Source of the DNA: an uncultured Chromatiaceae bacterium
GTDB lineage: Bacteria; Pseudomonadota; Gammaproteobacteria; DRLM01
Direction: 5' to 3'
Assembly (NCBI GenBank): GCA_945787555.1
Contig: CALZJG010000031.1
Location: forward strand, 1-58,410
DNA length: 58,410 nt
The notes below the pieces were generated by a model. The model was not told where the DNA came from and made no database searches. It saw only the letters and a list, made by a program, of their open reading frames with translations. Made by a program: the position numbers and the translations under genes. The stretch's first letter is position 1, and every line of letters starts with the position of its first letter. Shown one piece after another: positions 47,124 through 55,956 of the stretch.

Positions 47124-50100
47124 ATGATCTTCGAACACCCCCCAGCGCCGCGTAGCGCCTTGCGCCTGGCTATCTCAGCCGCTTTTCTGGCCGATGAAAG
47201 CGCCTGCGTGGAAGATTGTTTGGCCGTGGCGAACATGGATGTCGCGACGCGCGAACGTCTTCATGCGCTGGCCTACGAGCTGGTCAGCGCCGTGCGCGGC
47301 CGCCAACGCGAGCACAGCGGTTTGGACGCCTTCCTACACGAATATGATCTTTCCTCACAGGAAGGCGTGGTGCTGATGTGTCTAGCCGAGGCGTTGTTAC
47401 GCATCCCCGACACCGACACCGCCGATCGGTTGATCCGGGACAAATTGGCCAAGGGACAATGGGACCAGCACTTGGGGCAAAGTCATTCGCTGTTCGTCAA
47501 CGCATCCACGTGGGGTTTGATGCTCACCGGCGGCATGGTGCGGCTCGACCCCGAAGCGGTGCAAAACATCAGCGGTTTCCTGGGTCGCTTGCTGGCCCGC
47601 AGCGGCGAGCCGGTGATTCGACTCGCGCTCAAGCAGGCCATGCGCATCCTCGGTCAGCAGTTCGTGATGGGTCGTACGATAGACGAGGCGCTAAAGCGCA
47701 GTGGTGAGGAAAGTCATCATGAGTATCGCCATTCTTTCGATATGCTCGGAGAGGCCGCCCTCACCGCCGCCGACGCGCAACGTTATTTCGACGCTTATGT
47801 GCATGCGGTCAACGCCGTCGCCGAGCAAGCCGCCGGCGCCGAGTCGGTGTTCGCCGCACCCAGCGTGTCGGTGAAGCTCTCGGCCTTACATCCACGTTAT
47901 GAATATGCACAACGCGAACCAGTCATGACTGAACTCACACCGCGCTTGCTGGATCTGGCGAGCTTAGCCCGCGCTGCCGGGATCGGTTTAACAATAGACG
48001 CCGAAGAAGCGGACCGCCTTGAACTCTCATTGGACGTGTTCGCGCAGGTCTTCCGTGATCACGCGCTGGACGTGTGGGAAGGTTTGGGCCTGGCCGTGCA
48101 GGCTTACCAAAAACGCGCCCCGGCAGTCTTGGACTGGTTGATGGATTTGGCGCGCAGCCAGGGCAAACGTATCCCGGTCCGGTTGGTGAAGGGCGCCTAT
48201 TGGGACACTGAAATCAAACGCGCCCAGCAAGCCGGCCTGGAAGCGTATCCCGTGTATACACGCAAGGCCGGCACGGATGTGTCCTATCTCGCTTGCGCGC
48301 TCAAGATCTTCGGCGCCCGCGATGCCTTGTACCCCCAATTCGCCACACACAATGCACAAACCCTCGCTGCTGTGGTGGAACTGGCGGGCAAGCGGCGTGA
48401 TTTCGAATTTCAGCGCTTACACGGTATGGGCGAGGCGCTGTATGCGGAAGTGCTCAAGCACGCTGATATTAATGTGCCTTGTCGCGTGTACGCGCCAGTC
48501 GGCAATCATGAAGACTTGCTGCCCTATCTAGTGCGCCGACTGTTAGAAAACGGTGCCAATACCTCATTCGTCAATCGACTCGAAGACGAACGCGCACCGA
48601 TCGATGACGTGATCGCCGACCCCGTGACCCATCTGAGTGCGCTGCAAATCAAGCCTCATCCGCACATCCCCTTACCGATCGAACTCTACCCCGAGCGGCG
48701 CAACAGCAGCGGTCTCAATCTGGCTGATGAGCCGACACTGATCACCCTTGCCGCAAAACTAGAGCACGCCTTGCGCCTCCCCATCACGGCCACCCCGTTG
48801 GTGGATGGTCAGGCCGTCGGCGAACACACACTGACCATCACCGACCCTACGGATCGGCACCGCGTCGTCGGCACGGTCGCCCAGACCGATGCGGCCACGC
48901 TCACGCGCGCCCTCACCACCGCTGCAAAGGCCGCCGCGCATTGGGACAGCTTGCCAGCGGGCGGGCGCGCCGAGATATTGGAACGCGCGGCGGACTTGCT
49001 GGAAGAGCACCGCTCAGAACTCATGGCATTGTGCGTGCGCGAAGCCGGAAAAACGCTCGCCGATGCCTTGGGTGAAGTGCGCGAGGCAGCCGATTTCTGC
49101 CGTTACTACGCCATGCAAGCACGTGCGCTATTTGCCTCACCCACGGTCAATGACGGCCCTACCGGCGAGCACAACGAACTGCAACGCCACGGGCGCGGTG
49201 TGTTCGCCTGCATCAGCCCGTGGAATTTCCCGCTCGCCATTTTCATCGGCCAAATCAGCGCCGCGCTGGCGGCGGGCAACGCGGTCATCGCCAAGCCGGC
49301 CGGACAAACACCGCTCATTGCCTTTCGGGCCGTGCAATTGCTGCATGAGGCCGGCGTACCGAAGAAGGTGCTGCATTTCACGCCGGGACCCGGCGGCGTT
49401 ATTGGAGCCGCGCTGGCCCAGGACCCACGCATCAGCGGCATCGCCTTCACAGGATCGACCGAGACCGCGCGCCAAATCAATCTCGCCCTCGCCTCGCGCG
49501 CCGGCCCTATCGTGCCGTTCATCGCCGAGACCGGCGGGCAGAATGCCATGATCGTGGATAGCTCCGCCTTGCCAGAGCAAGTAGTAAAGGACGTATTGCG
49601 CTCGGCGTTCAACAGTGCCGGGCAACGCTGCTCGGCGTTGCGTGTGCTGTTCGTGCAAGAAGAAGTGGCGGATAGCATCCTGGCCATGCTGACCGGCGCG
49701 ATGGCGGAATTGCGCGTGGGCGACCCTGGCCTGCTCGCCACCGACGTCGGCCCGGTCATCGACAATGCAGCACGCGAAACACTACGAGCGCATATCGAGC
49801 GACTGCGTGCAACAGGGCGCTTGATCGCTGCCGCGCCGATGGATGAGAAGAAATTAATCAACGGCCACTTTTTCGCGCCGCAACTCTATGAAATCGATTC
49901 ATTTAAGGTATTGGAGCATGAAGTGTTCGGCCCGGTGCTGCATGTCATTCGTTATCAGTCACGCCGCTTGGATGAGGTGATAGAAGCCGTGAACGGTACC
50001 GGTTATGGCTTGACGCTAGGCATACACAGTCGCGTCGATGCCACGGCGCGTTACATACAACGCCGTATCAAAGCGGGGAACTGTTACGTCAACCGCGACA

Positions 50101-50273
50101 TGATAGGCGCGGTGGTCGGCATACAACCCTTCGGCGGCGAAGGGTTGTCGGGCACCGGCCCCAAGGCGGGAGGCCCCGATTATTTATTACGTTTCGCGGT
50201 AGAGCGCACACTGTCCATCAATACTTCCGCTGTGGGCGGCAATACCTCGCTGCTCTCCTTGGACGAGCGCTGA
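47124..50273 (+). CDS. putA: Bifunctional proline dehydrogenase / P5C dehydrogenase PutA
   Basis: PutA oxidises proline to glutamate in two steps. The 1049-residue protein has an N-terminal domain, a FAD-dependent PRODH barrel (motifs SVKLSALHPRYEYAQ, IDAEEADRLELSLD, PVRLVKGAYWDTEIKRAQ, FATHNAQT, RLHGMGEAL, RVYAPVGNHEDLLPYLVRRLLENG) and an ALDH-type P5CDH domain (CISPWNFPLAIFIGQ, FTGSTETARQ, ETGGQNAMIVDS, SAGQRCSALRVLFV with the catalytic Cys). ATG at 47124 follows CAGGAG. It lacks the extra N-terminal ribbon-helix-helix domain of long PutAs, so it should not self-regulate. Confidence 0.96.
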   Translation: MIFEHPPAPRSALRLAISAAFLADESACVEDCLAVANMDVATRERLHALAYELVSAVRGRQREHSGLDAFLHEYDLSSQEGVVLMCLAEALLRIPDTDTADRLIRDKLAKGQWDQHLGQSHSLFVNASTWGLMLTGGMVRLDPEAVQNISGFLGRLLARSGEPVIRLALKQAMRILGQQFVMGRTIDEALKRSGEESHHEYRHSFDMLGEAALTAADAQRYFDAYVHAVNAVAEQAAGAESVFAAPSVSVKLSALHPRYEYAQREPVMTELTPRLLDLASLARAAGIGLTIDAEEADRLELSLDVFAQVFRDHALDVWEGLGLAVQAYQKRAPAVLDWLMDLARSQGKRIPVRLVKGAYWDTEIKRAQQAGLEAYPVYTRKAGTDVSYLACALKIFGARDALYPQFATHNAQTLAAVVELAGKRRDFEFQRLHGMGEALYAEVLKHADINVPCRVYAPVGNHEDLLPYLVRRLLENGANTSFVNRLEDERAPIDDVIADPVTHLSALQIKPHPHIPLPIELYPERRNSSGLNLADEPTLITLAAKLEHALRLPITATPLVDGQAVGEHTLTITDPTDRHRVVGTVAQTDAATLTRALTTAAKAAAHWDSLPAGGRAEILERAADLLEEHRSELMALCVREAGKTLADALGEVREAADFCRYYAMQARALFASPTVNDGPTGEHNELQRHGRGVFACISPWNFPLAIFIGQISAALAAGNAVIAKPAGQTPLIAFRAVQLLHEAGVPKKVLHFTPGPGGVIGAALAQDPRISGIAFTGSTETARQINLALASRAGPIVPFIAETGGQNAMIVDSSALPEQVVKDVLRSAFNSAGQRCSALRVLFVQEEVADSILAMLTGAMAELRVGDPGLLATDVGPVIDNAARETLRAHIERLRATGRLIAAAPMDEKKLINGHFFAPQLYEIDSFKVLEHEVFGPVLHVIRYQSRRLDEVIEAVNGTGYGLTLGIHSRVDATARYIQRRIKAGNCYVNRDMIGAVVGIQPFGGEGLSGTGPKAGGPDYLLRFAVERTLSINTSAVGGNTSLLSLDER

Positions 50274-50455
50274 ACTGTTCTTACATTGTCGGCATGACAA
50301 CCTTTCGCATTCCCTCCTCCTGCGAGCGGAGTCTGGGGAGGGAGGTGGGAGCGTAATGACACGATCCCTGGCTAACCATTCCGCCATGTTCACGTTAGTG
50401 GAGAAACCAAAATCGGAAACCACGCCTGTTCAATTCGAGCGTATTGGATACTCGG
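50274..50455. terminator. putA-BON convergent gap with an imperfect hairpin
   Basis: The gap between two converging genes contains an imperfect stem, tccctcctcc ... ggagggagg (about 50313-50345), that could act as a terminator on either strand. A short minus-strand open frame crosses it but I see no family or start-site support. Confidence 0.4.
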
Positions 50456-51181
50456 TCAACGCGACGTCGTAATACGGTCCACCACATCATGCACTCCAGG
50501 CACATACCAGGCATCAAGCACGGCGAGCATTTTTTCTTCATTGCTGCTGACATGACCATCCAAGGTAACGATACCCTCGCTGGCGCTCACGCGTACTTGA
50601 CTGGCATGTACCAGTGGGTCTTTTTCCAATATGATGCACACCGCATCGACTAGTTCATCCTCGTTATCGCGCTGTGCCGGTACGATACGCAGGTGGTTGT
50701 CCACGACTTCGCAACCCGCCGTCCACCAAGTCAGCACTTCGACCAAACGGCGATGACTAAGACTGCCTACCTGACCGCGTAAAATCACCATGCCTTGCTG
50801 AGCTTCCACCTCGATTAAAGCGTCTTCCGCACTGCCATGCCGCACTGTTTCGCCGCCTTTATTGCGCACGATGCGTAGCGTATATTCGTTAAATGCCGAC
50901 TCCTGAGTCAGGGAGCCAATCACTTCGTCGCGCAACGCACCATCTTCCTCCTTTTCCGCCGCCTTAACACGCAAGTGATTGCGCACCGGAATACTGCCCG
51001 CCAAGCGATGGGCAATGAGCGAGGCCACTTTCTTGGCCGCAATGTTTTCCAGGGTGCCCCCCAGTACCAACATATCGTCTTGCACACAGACCTGCACGGG
51101 ATAACGATGCATGTCCACACGTGGATCCCGCTCCAATGCCGCCAACACCTCTTTCACAGTGACCTGCGTCGAGCTACTCAT
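50456..51181 (-). CDS. Triple BON-domain protein
   Basis: A 241-residue protein with three BON (bacterial OsmY and nodulation) domains at about residues 5-75, 80-165 and 170-240. Each has a glycine-strand core (MLVLGGTLENIAAKKVASLI; MVILRGQVGSLSHRRLVEVL; IVTLDGHVSSNEEKMLAVL). No signal peptide is visible, so it may be cytoplasmic or exported by another route. BON proteins associate with membranes or phospholipids. The 92-residue unknown protein lies 57 bp upstream in the same direction. Confidence 0.85.
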   Translation of the reverse strand: MSSSTQVTVKEVLAALERDPRVDMHRYPVQVCVQDDMLVLGGTLENIAAKKVASLIAHRLAGSIPVRNHLRVKAAEKEEDGALRDEVIGSLTQESAFNEYTLRIVRNKGGETVRHGSAEDALIEVEAQQGMVILRGQVGSLSHRRLVEVLTWWTAGCEVVDNHLRIVPAQRDNEDELVDAVCIILEKDPLVHASQVRVSASEGIVTLDGHVSSNEEKMLAVLDAWYVPGVHDVVDRITTSR

Positions 51182-51239
51182 ACACGCTTTTCCTCCCGAA
51201 ACGAATTAGACATTAGAAGTATAGGCGAACCGGAGCAAA

Positions 51240-51521
51240 TTAATGGGCGCGTCGTTTGCAGGAAAGAAGACTGCTGCTCCACTCGGACAATATGGCGCTC
51301 CGAGCGGCTTCATCCTGTCGACTGTTCAGCAGCAGCTGTTTGGGAATGGTCAGAGAGATGCTCTCCCAAGCATCTTCCATGTTCATGGCGCAATCGACTT
51401 TAAGGCGCCAGTGATCCGCCTCGGGCTCGACTTGGAACAAATAGGCGTCCAAACCCAGTTCCTCCAACAAGTCGGCGGCGGTATCCCGCACTTGGGCCAA
51501 TTCCACGATGGATAACGGCAT
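51240..51521 (-). CDS. Small hypothetical protein
   Basis: A 92-residue soluble protein. AAGGAGG sits about 6 bases before the ATG at 51521 (MPLSIVELAQVRDTAADLLEELGLDA), a strong ribosome site, so I prefer this start over an upstream one. It is acidic at the N-terminus and its middle reads FQVEPEADHWRLKVDCAMNMEDAWESISLTIPKQLL. I cannot assign a family. It may be co-transcribed with the BON-domain gene downstream. Confidence 0.65.
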   Translation of the reverse strand: MPLSIVELAQVRDTAADLLEELGLDAYLFQVEPEADHWRLKVDCAMNMEDAWESISLTIPKQLLLNSRQDEAARSAILSEWSSSLLSCKRRAH

Positions 51522-51566
51522 AGGGTCCTCCTTGTGCTCTCCGCGGCGGTAGCCAAACCGGGACAA

Positions 51567-52138
51567 AGACTAGCGCCTTGCTCATTCTATTAACATTAGC
51601 ATGCATTATAGATTTTCAAAGGAAGATGGCCTGACAGATCCCCCGTCTGATTTAGGCTAAACCAGTATGTCAGGGCTATTTCACCAAGTAGTGCCCGTGA
51701 ACGGGTCGCTACGATAGGCATGGGCGCTGGATCATCCGCAACGACTTAGTCTGGGAGTCACCTTGTGTGGCACTCCTGAAAAATCGGCTTGATATACAGC
51801 CAGGGAGCGACCTCTGGGTCAAACGCTGGCATGCCCGGCCCCTGCCCCCGGCAACCGCGGACTAACCGACACGCTTGCGAGCATCTATCGAACGGTCTAC
51901 CAGACTTAGCATACCGGCGTGATTGCGCCGCGAGGATTACGGACGGCGCGGACCACCGACAAGGCTCGACAACGAGTCAGCGATCCTGTGAGTGCACCGG
52001 CCGCCATACGCCGGGTCACCGGCCCTCTAGGCGGCGGCGCCTTGATGCGCATGCTGGGCACGATATTCGAGGCAGGGTAGCGCTCGAAGTGAAGGCAGGG
52101 GGGCGGCATCATATTTATCGCCCGACTGGACGAGGCGG
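51567..52138. other. 572-bp region without a credible gene
   Basis: Between the small unknown gene and the lipoprotein operon I see no gene with a family signature on either strand. Short open frames of about 117 and 139 residues cross it but their composition is Arg/Pro-rich and no ribosome site supports them. A weak inverted repeat (gggagt ... actcc, about 51751-51776) is the only structure noticed. A hidden RNA or degenerate gene cannot be excluded. Confidence 0.5.
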
Positions 52139-53155
52139 CTAGCCGCCGGCGAAGCCGATCAACGTCGCGCGCAACTCCTGCTTGAGCCGCAACGCCGCTC
52201 GTTCGACGGCCCGGCGCCATGCCATATTCTTGACCGTGGCGGATTCCTTGATGTGCCATTGCTGGGTGCCGCGTACCCGACCCGTCGTATCCGTGAGCTT
52301 GACGTCCAAGCTGCCGGCATACCAATACCAGCCTTCGCGTTTACCTAAATCATCCAGATTCAACCTCGCCTCCAGCACATAGTCCGCCGCCGCGCCCTCC
52401 TCGGCCAAAAACCCGGCATCCGCCAAGGCGCCACGCAAGGCATCGTCGATGTCAGAGGCGTCGTTGCCGCGCGTCCGTGGAGCGATCTTGACCCGCTGCA
52501 ACAAGGCATCGAGATCGGCTTGCAAAGCGTGTAATTGCCACGTCGGTTCCACGCCGCGCCCGGTAATGTCCATCACTTGCAGCATGCGCTGCAGCTCTAT
52601 CCGAGTCTGTTGGGTCTGCACCGCTAACGCGGCGGCCGCCACTTTGCTCAGGGCATCCTGTTCATTGCGAGCGCGCTCCACATGTTTGCGTGTAGCGGCA
52701 TCCAAATCGTTGACCTCGCGTCGTAGACCCGTGCTGGCTTGCAAGCGGCTCAATACGGCGAGAGCATGTTGACGACCCGTAAGCGGATCGCGCCAAAAGT
52801 CACCGATCTCCATGCCGCGCACCACCGCCTCAGTGCGCGTTTCCACCGCACGCGTGACTTTCAGCTCACCACTCTCGCGACTGACACCCGCTCCCTCTGT
52901 GGTTCTTTCGAAAGACTGCACGTCACGGCTCTCTTGCGCGACGGCGACGTGAAATACTTTGGCCAGATCAGCGCGGGCCCGGTCCTTAGCGTCCTCTGCA
53001 CTGGAGGCTGAACCCCGTCCGATCAAATAACGCTCGGCGGGAAATTGCGCGCTTTCACCATTCACCCAATCGGGCTGGTCCCGCTCGGGTTTGACACCGC
53101 TACAGGCGGATAGGAGGAGTGAAAATGCGACGATTAATAGTGGTGTGATTTTCAA
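52139..53155 (-). CDS. LPP20-family lipoprotein, distal
   Basis: A 338-residue outer-membrane-type lipoprotein with lipobox LLSAC at about residue 17 (KITPLLIVAFSLLLSAC). I place the start at TTG 53155: AAGGAG is 8 bases upstream and the TTG overlaps the previous stop by 4 bp (TTGA). The ATG-like codons further upstream belong to the previous frame. An LPP20-like segment (RYLIGRGSASSAEDAKDRARADLAKVFHV) and a long helical middle (residues about 150-230) are visible. It ends the four-gene lipoprotein operon. Confidence 0.85.
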   Translation of the reverse strand: MKITPLLIVAFSLLLSACSGVKPERDQPDWVNGESAQFPAERYLIGRGSASSAEDAKDRARADLAKVFHVAVAQESRDVQSFERTTEGAGVSRESGELKVTRAVETRTEAVVRGMEIGDFWRDPLTGRQHALAVLSRLQASTGLRREVNDLDAATRKHVERARNEQDALSKVAAAALAVQTQQTRIELQRMLQVMDITGRGVEPTWQLHALQADLDALLQRVKIAPRTRGNDASDIDDALRGALADAGFLAEEGAAADYVLEARLNLDDLGKREGWYWYAGSLDVKLTDTTGRVRGTQQWHIKESATVKNMAWRRAVERAALRLKQELRATLIGFAGG

Positions 53156-54516
53156 TGCCGTGACTCCTTCACCTTGGTCTTGCGCTGATCGACGAGGGCC
53201 GGTCGCGTGAAAGGCCGTGAGGGCAACAGATCCTGCGGCGTGACCCAATGACGGGTGATAATTCGCTGGTCGCCTTGAAGTAGTTCAAGGTCATTGTACT
53301 CCTCCACGCCCAGTACGCCACCGCGCGAAGATAGCACTTGGACTTGCAGATCATAACGTCCCGGCGGCAACTGCAAGCGAGCGAGATAAATTTGATTGGG
53401 CAAAGTGGTCCAACTGCGCGTATCCGCCCGCTCAGTAGCCACGCCGGCCACGTTGATCAACAAGCCTAGCGCGCCGTTGCCTTCTTGCTGTGCCTTGGAC
53501 ACAGCACGGGTTTTGATCACGGCGCGCGCAATGGCACGCGCGGTAATACCGGCCAATTTGTGATCCAAGGCGGTAACCGCAACATTATTCACATCGCTCA
53601 TCAGTGCACTCTCCGCACTGCGCCCCGCCGTGCTGATACGCACGCCATTGGCGGCGGCGCGCCGCTGCTCAAAGTAAGGTAAAGCGACAGTGACCATGCG
53701 GCCGTCCTGAGTCACCGCGCCGGTGATAGCATCGCGTTTCACGGGTGCCAAGCCACTCAACAGGATGAACACGACCTCGCCTGTGTCAGCCGAGCTGGTG
53801 GCGGCGGACCACTCCTTGATCCCAAATTCGGTGCGATAACGTTCATGCTCATCGTTCATGCCCTGGCGCGCCGTGAGCCGCAGCAGATCGTCCTTCAATG
53901 GGTAGGGCACGCCCACGCTGTAGTACGAGGGAAAACTCTTGTAGGCTTGATAGGCCTTACGATAGGCGATCAACGCGTCATCCCAATCGCCCAGCCGCTC
54001 GTAGATCAAACCGGTGAGATAGCGCGGGAAACCATCGTCCACTGCCGCACCTTGCTTAATTTGGTTCAGCTTGACGTCGAGCTGCAGCGCCTCAACGCGC
54101 GCGCTGTGCGGCGCATTCAAGGCCAGATAGTTCAGGGCGGCGATGACGTGCACATACACTTGCTCGAACAGCTCGCCCGCGTAAGCGCGCACATTCTCGT
54201 TGATGGCAAAGGCTGCGGCCTGCTCGCTCACACTCAAAGTGGCGAATTTCTCCATCAGCGGCTTGGCCTCCTCTAGCGCGGCGTTGCTAGCGGCATACTC
54301 GCCTTGCATACGCTGCAGCATGGCCTTATTGAGCAGGTACAGTACATCGTCCTTGCGGCCACCGGGCTGCGCCTCCAACACCCGTAAGGCACGCACGGGA
54401 TCCTTGGCTACGATGGCTCTTTCCATCACCCCGATGCGGTCACTGTAGGTGGCGCAGCCACTCAACAGCACGACCAGAGCGAGAGACGCCAGTCGTGCGC
54501 AGTCGGTCCGGGTCAT
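53152..54516 (-). CDS. COG3014-type lipoprotein with TPR-like repeats
   Basis: A 454-residue lipoprotein (MTRTDCARLASLALVVLLSGC, lipobox LLSGC at about residue 21). The first 200 residues look TPR-like (LLNKAMLQRMQGEYAASNAALEEAKPL; YLTGLIYERLGDWDDALIAYRKAYQAY). The C-terminal half is conserved in the COG3014 group (GEVVFILLSGLAPVKRD; ALPYFEQRR; LPPGRYDLQVQVLSSRG). The gene is 31 bp downstream of the LpoB gene and overlaps the next by 4 bp. Function unknown, possibly in peptidoglycan or envelope assembly by association with LpoB. Confidence 0.87.
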   Translation of the reverse strand: MTRTDCARLASLALVVLLSGCATYSDRIGVMERAIVAKDPVRALRVLEAQPGGRKDDVLYLLNKAMLQRMQGEYAASNAALEEAKPLMEKFATLSVSEQAAAFAINENVRAYAGELFEQVYVHVIAALNYLALNAPHSARVEALQLDVKLNQIKQGAAVDDGFPRYLTGLIYERLGDWDDALIAYRKAYQAYKSFPSYYSVGVPYPLKDDLLRLTARQGMNDEHERYRTEFGIKEWSAATSSADTGEVVFILLSGLAPVKRDAITGAVTQDGRMVTVALPYFEQRRAAANGVRISTAGRSAESALMSDVNNVAVTALDHKLAGITARAIARAVIKTRAVSKAQQEGNGALGLLINVAGVATERADTRSWTTLPNQIYLARLQLPPGRYDLQVQVLSSRGGVLGVEEYNDLELLQGDQRIITRHWVTPQDLLPSRPFTRPALVDQRKTKVKESRH

Positions 54517-54547
54517 AATCGGACGTTGAATGCCCGAGTGCGCCACA

Positions 54548-55150
54548 TCATGGTCTGGCTTTGCTTCCCGTCACGAATTTCTTGATCTTCTTCTGGCCAA
54601 TCCACACCTTGCGGTTGTCCGCCAGGCTGATAAGGGTGAGATCGACCTGATAGAAACGCACCTGACGTTTGCCCTCGACGTCGAGTATGGTGCTGATATC
54701 ACCCTTCAACATGAAATCCGCGCCACGCTCTTTGCCCATAGCGCTGCGAGTTTCCTCGCTGGCGTGAATGTCCTGATCGGCGCGTTCCTCGCGCACGTCA
54801 CGACGCTCCTGCTTGGAGGCCACGAAAGCGACCTTGCCGGAGTTGATCAACTCGCGCTCGATGTCGTTGACGAAGGTGGTCACGTTGATGTGTTCATGAC
54901 TGAGGTTGCGGATCTCGCCGACGATCACCGCCGGATCGCGACCGCTGCCGCGCAGGAAATCACTTAACCAGCTCCGCGACAACACATCCTGCATCATCTC
55001 CTCAGAAACCAGCCGGGAATCGGTGTCGTTCCAACGACCGCTCAAGTCGCGCACTTCCTCGACGCCGATGCGTTCCACCTTGGTGCCGCACGCCACCATA
55101 ACCAGGCCTATTACCGCCAGCCAGGCGTACTTAGTTGCACGGGTCATCAT
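54548..55150 (-). CDS. lpoB: LpoB-like penicillin-binding protein activator lipoprotein
   Basis: A 200-residue lipoprotein (lipobox VMVAC at about residue 21) of the LpoB family, which activates the peptidoglycan synthase PBP1b from the outer membrane. Hallmarks: VRDLSGRWNDTDSRLVSEEMM, IVGEIRNLSHEHIN, FVNDIERELINSGKVAFVAS and ADFMLKGDIST. It overlaps the upstream LPP20 gene by 4 bp. E. coli LpoB has an extra N-terminal unstructured linker; here it is shorter. Confidence 0.93.
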   Translation of the reverse strand: MMTRATKYAWLAVIGLVMVACGTKVERIGVEEVRDLSGRWNDTDSRLVSEEMMQDVLSRSWLSDFLRGSGRDPAVIVGEIRNLSHEHINVTTFVNDIERELINSGKVAFVASKQERRDVREERADQDIHASEETRSAMGKERGADFMLKGDISTILDVEGKRQVRFYQVDLTLISLADNRKVWIGQKKIKKFVTGSKARP

Positions 55151-55719
55151 TTGCGCCGTTCCTCCACCAATTTATCGAAGATATTGTCGCTCTGCTGGCC
55201 GATATAGGCCCGCAAACCAGTGTTCATGGTTTCGACCGATTTCACCGTATCCTTGACATGCCTCAAGTCCAACTCCGCCAAAGCGTAAATCACATTGGTC
55301 CGGGTGTCTCGCCAACGGCCAATGATGCGCGCGCCAGTGAGGTTGAGTCGGGTGACATTCTCGATCTCGCGCGATACGCTTTGCTCCGTCACCGCTTCCC
55401 CACCCGCCGTGGCGGAGCCCACGTAGTCTTGCGATACCACGTCCATGTAAGAGGTGAGTATTCGCGCCAGCTCAGCGCGAGCGCGGTCATCGGCGCTGGA
55501 CGTCTGCAAGGACATATCGCCCATGGCCGGTGATGAACCCACGCCGTGGAACAAGCGGCCACCGCGGGTCTTGAGGATATTGGTCCCCTCGTTCACCCAA
55601 TCCGGCGCACCCTTGATGTGCAGATCGCTCTCCACGACCGTCTTGCCGGCGCAGGCGGCGAGCATCAAGACCACTGCCAAGGTGCCTAAGATCCTAAATG
55701 CGGATTTACCTGTGTTCAT
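55147..55719 (-). CDS. LPP20-family lipoprotein, proximal
   Basis: A 190-residue lipoprotein (lipobox LAAC at about residue 23, LAVVLMLAACAGK). LPP20 pattern: PDWVNEGTNILKTRGGRLFHGVGSS, SSADDRARAELARILTSYMD, NVIYALAELDLRHVKDTV. It opens the operon of LPP20, LpoB, COG3014 and LPP20, with ATGA coupling to lpoB. The composition of the four genes suggests a common envelope role, probably peptidoglycan-synthase regulation. Confidence 0.9.
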   Translation of the reverse strand: MNTGKSAFRILGTLAVVLMLAACAGKTVVESDLHIKGAPDWVNEGTNILKTRGGRLFHGVGSSPAMGDMSLQTSSADDRARAELARILTSYMDVVSQDYVGSATAGGEAVTEQSVSREIENVTRLNLTGARIIGRWRDTRTNVIYALAELDLRHVKDTVKSVETMNTGLRAYIGQQSDNIFDKLVEERRK

Positions 55720-55956
55720 AGCCGCCTCCTGACTACCATTGTCCTAACTCTAGCTTAATGGATGATGAACCGAAATGCGAAGCTGGCAGCGACTTATCCT
55801 CGCTGCCCGACGAGATCCTTAGTTGGGCTTAATCCCCTTTAGGTACCCACGAGCGAGCGAGGAACTGCATCGCGACATAGCGCCGATGCGGCAAACGCGC
55901 TCACCCGCGTCCCCTATCGTCACAGTAGTCAGAGTGCGAAATGGCTAATCGATAAC
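55720..55956. other. Intergenic region zipA to lipoprotein operon
   Basis: A 237-bp gap likely to hold the operon promoter. A perfect 8-bp stem (ggcagcga 55785-55792 / tcgctgcc 55800-55807, loop of 7) can serve as a weak terminator for zipA transcripts running leftward. No gene is seen. Confidence 0.5.

Noticed and set aside
50187-50423. A minus-strand open frame across the putA 3' end and the gap.
   Set aside because: No ribosome site or family match, and it overlaps the conserved end of putA.
51789-52325. Plus- and minus-strand frames of 117 and 139 residues in and beside the gene-free gap.
   Set aside because: Arg/Pro/His-rich composition typical of chance frames; the minus one overlaps the 3' part of the LPP20 gene.
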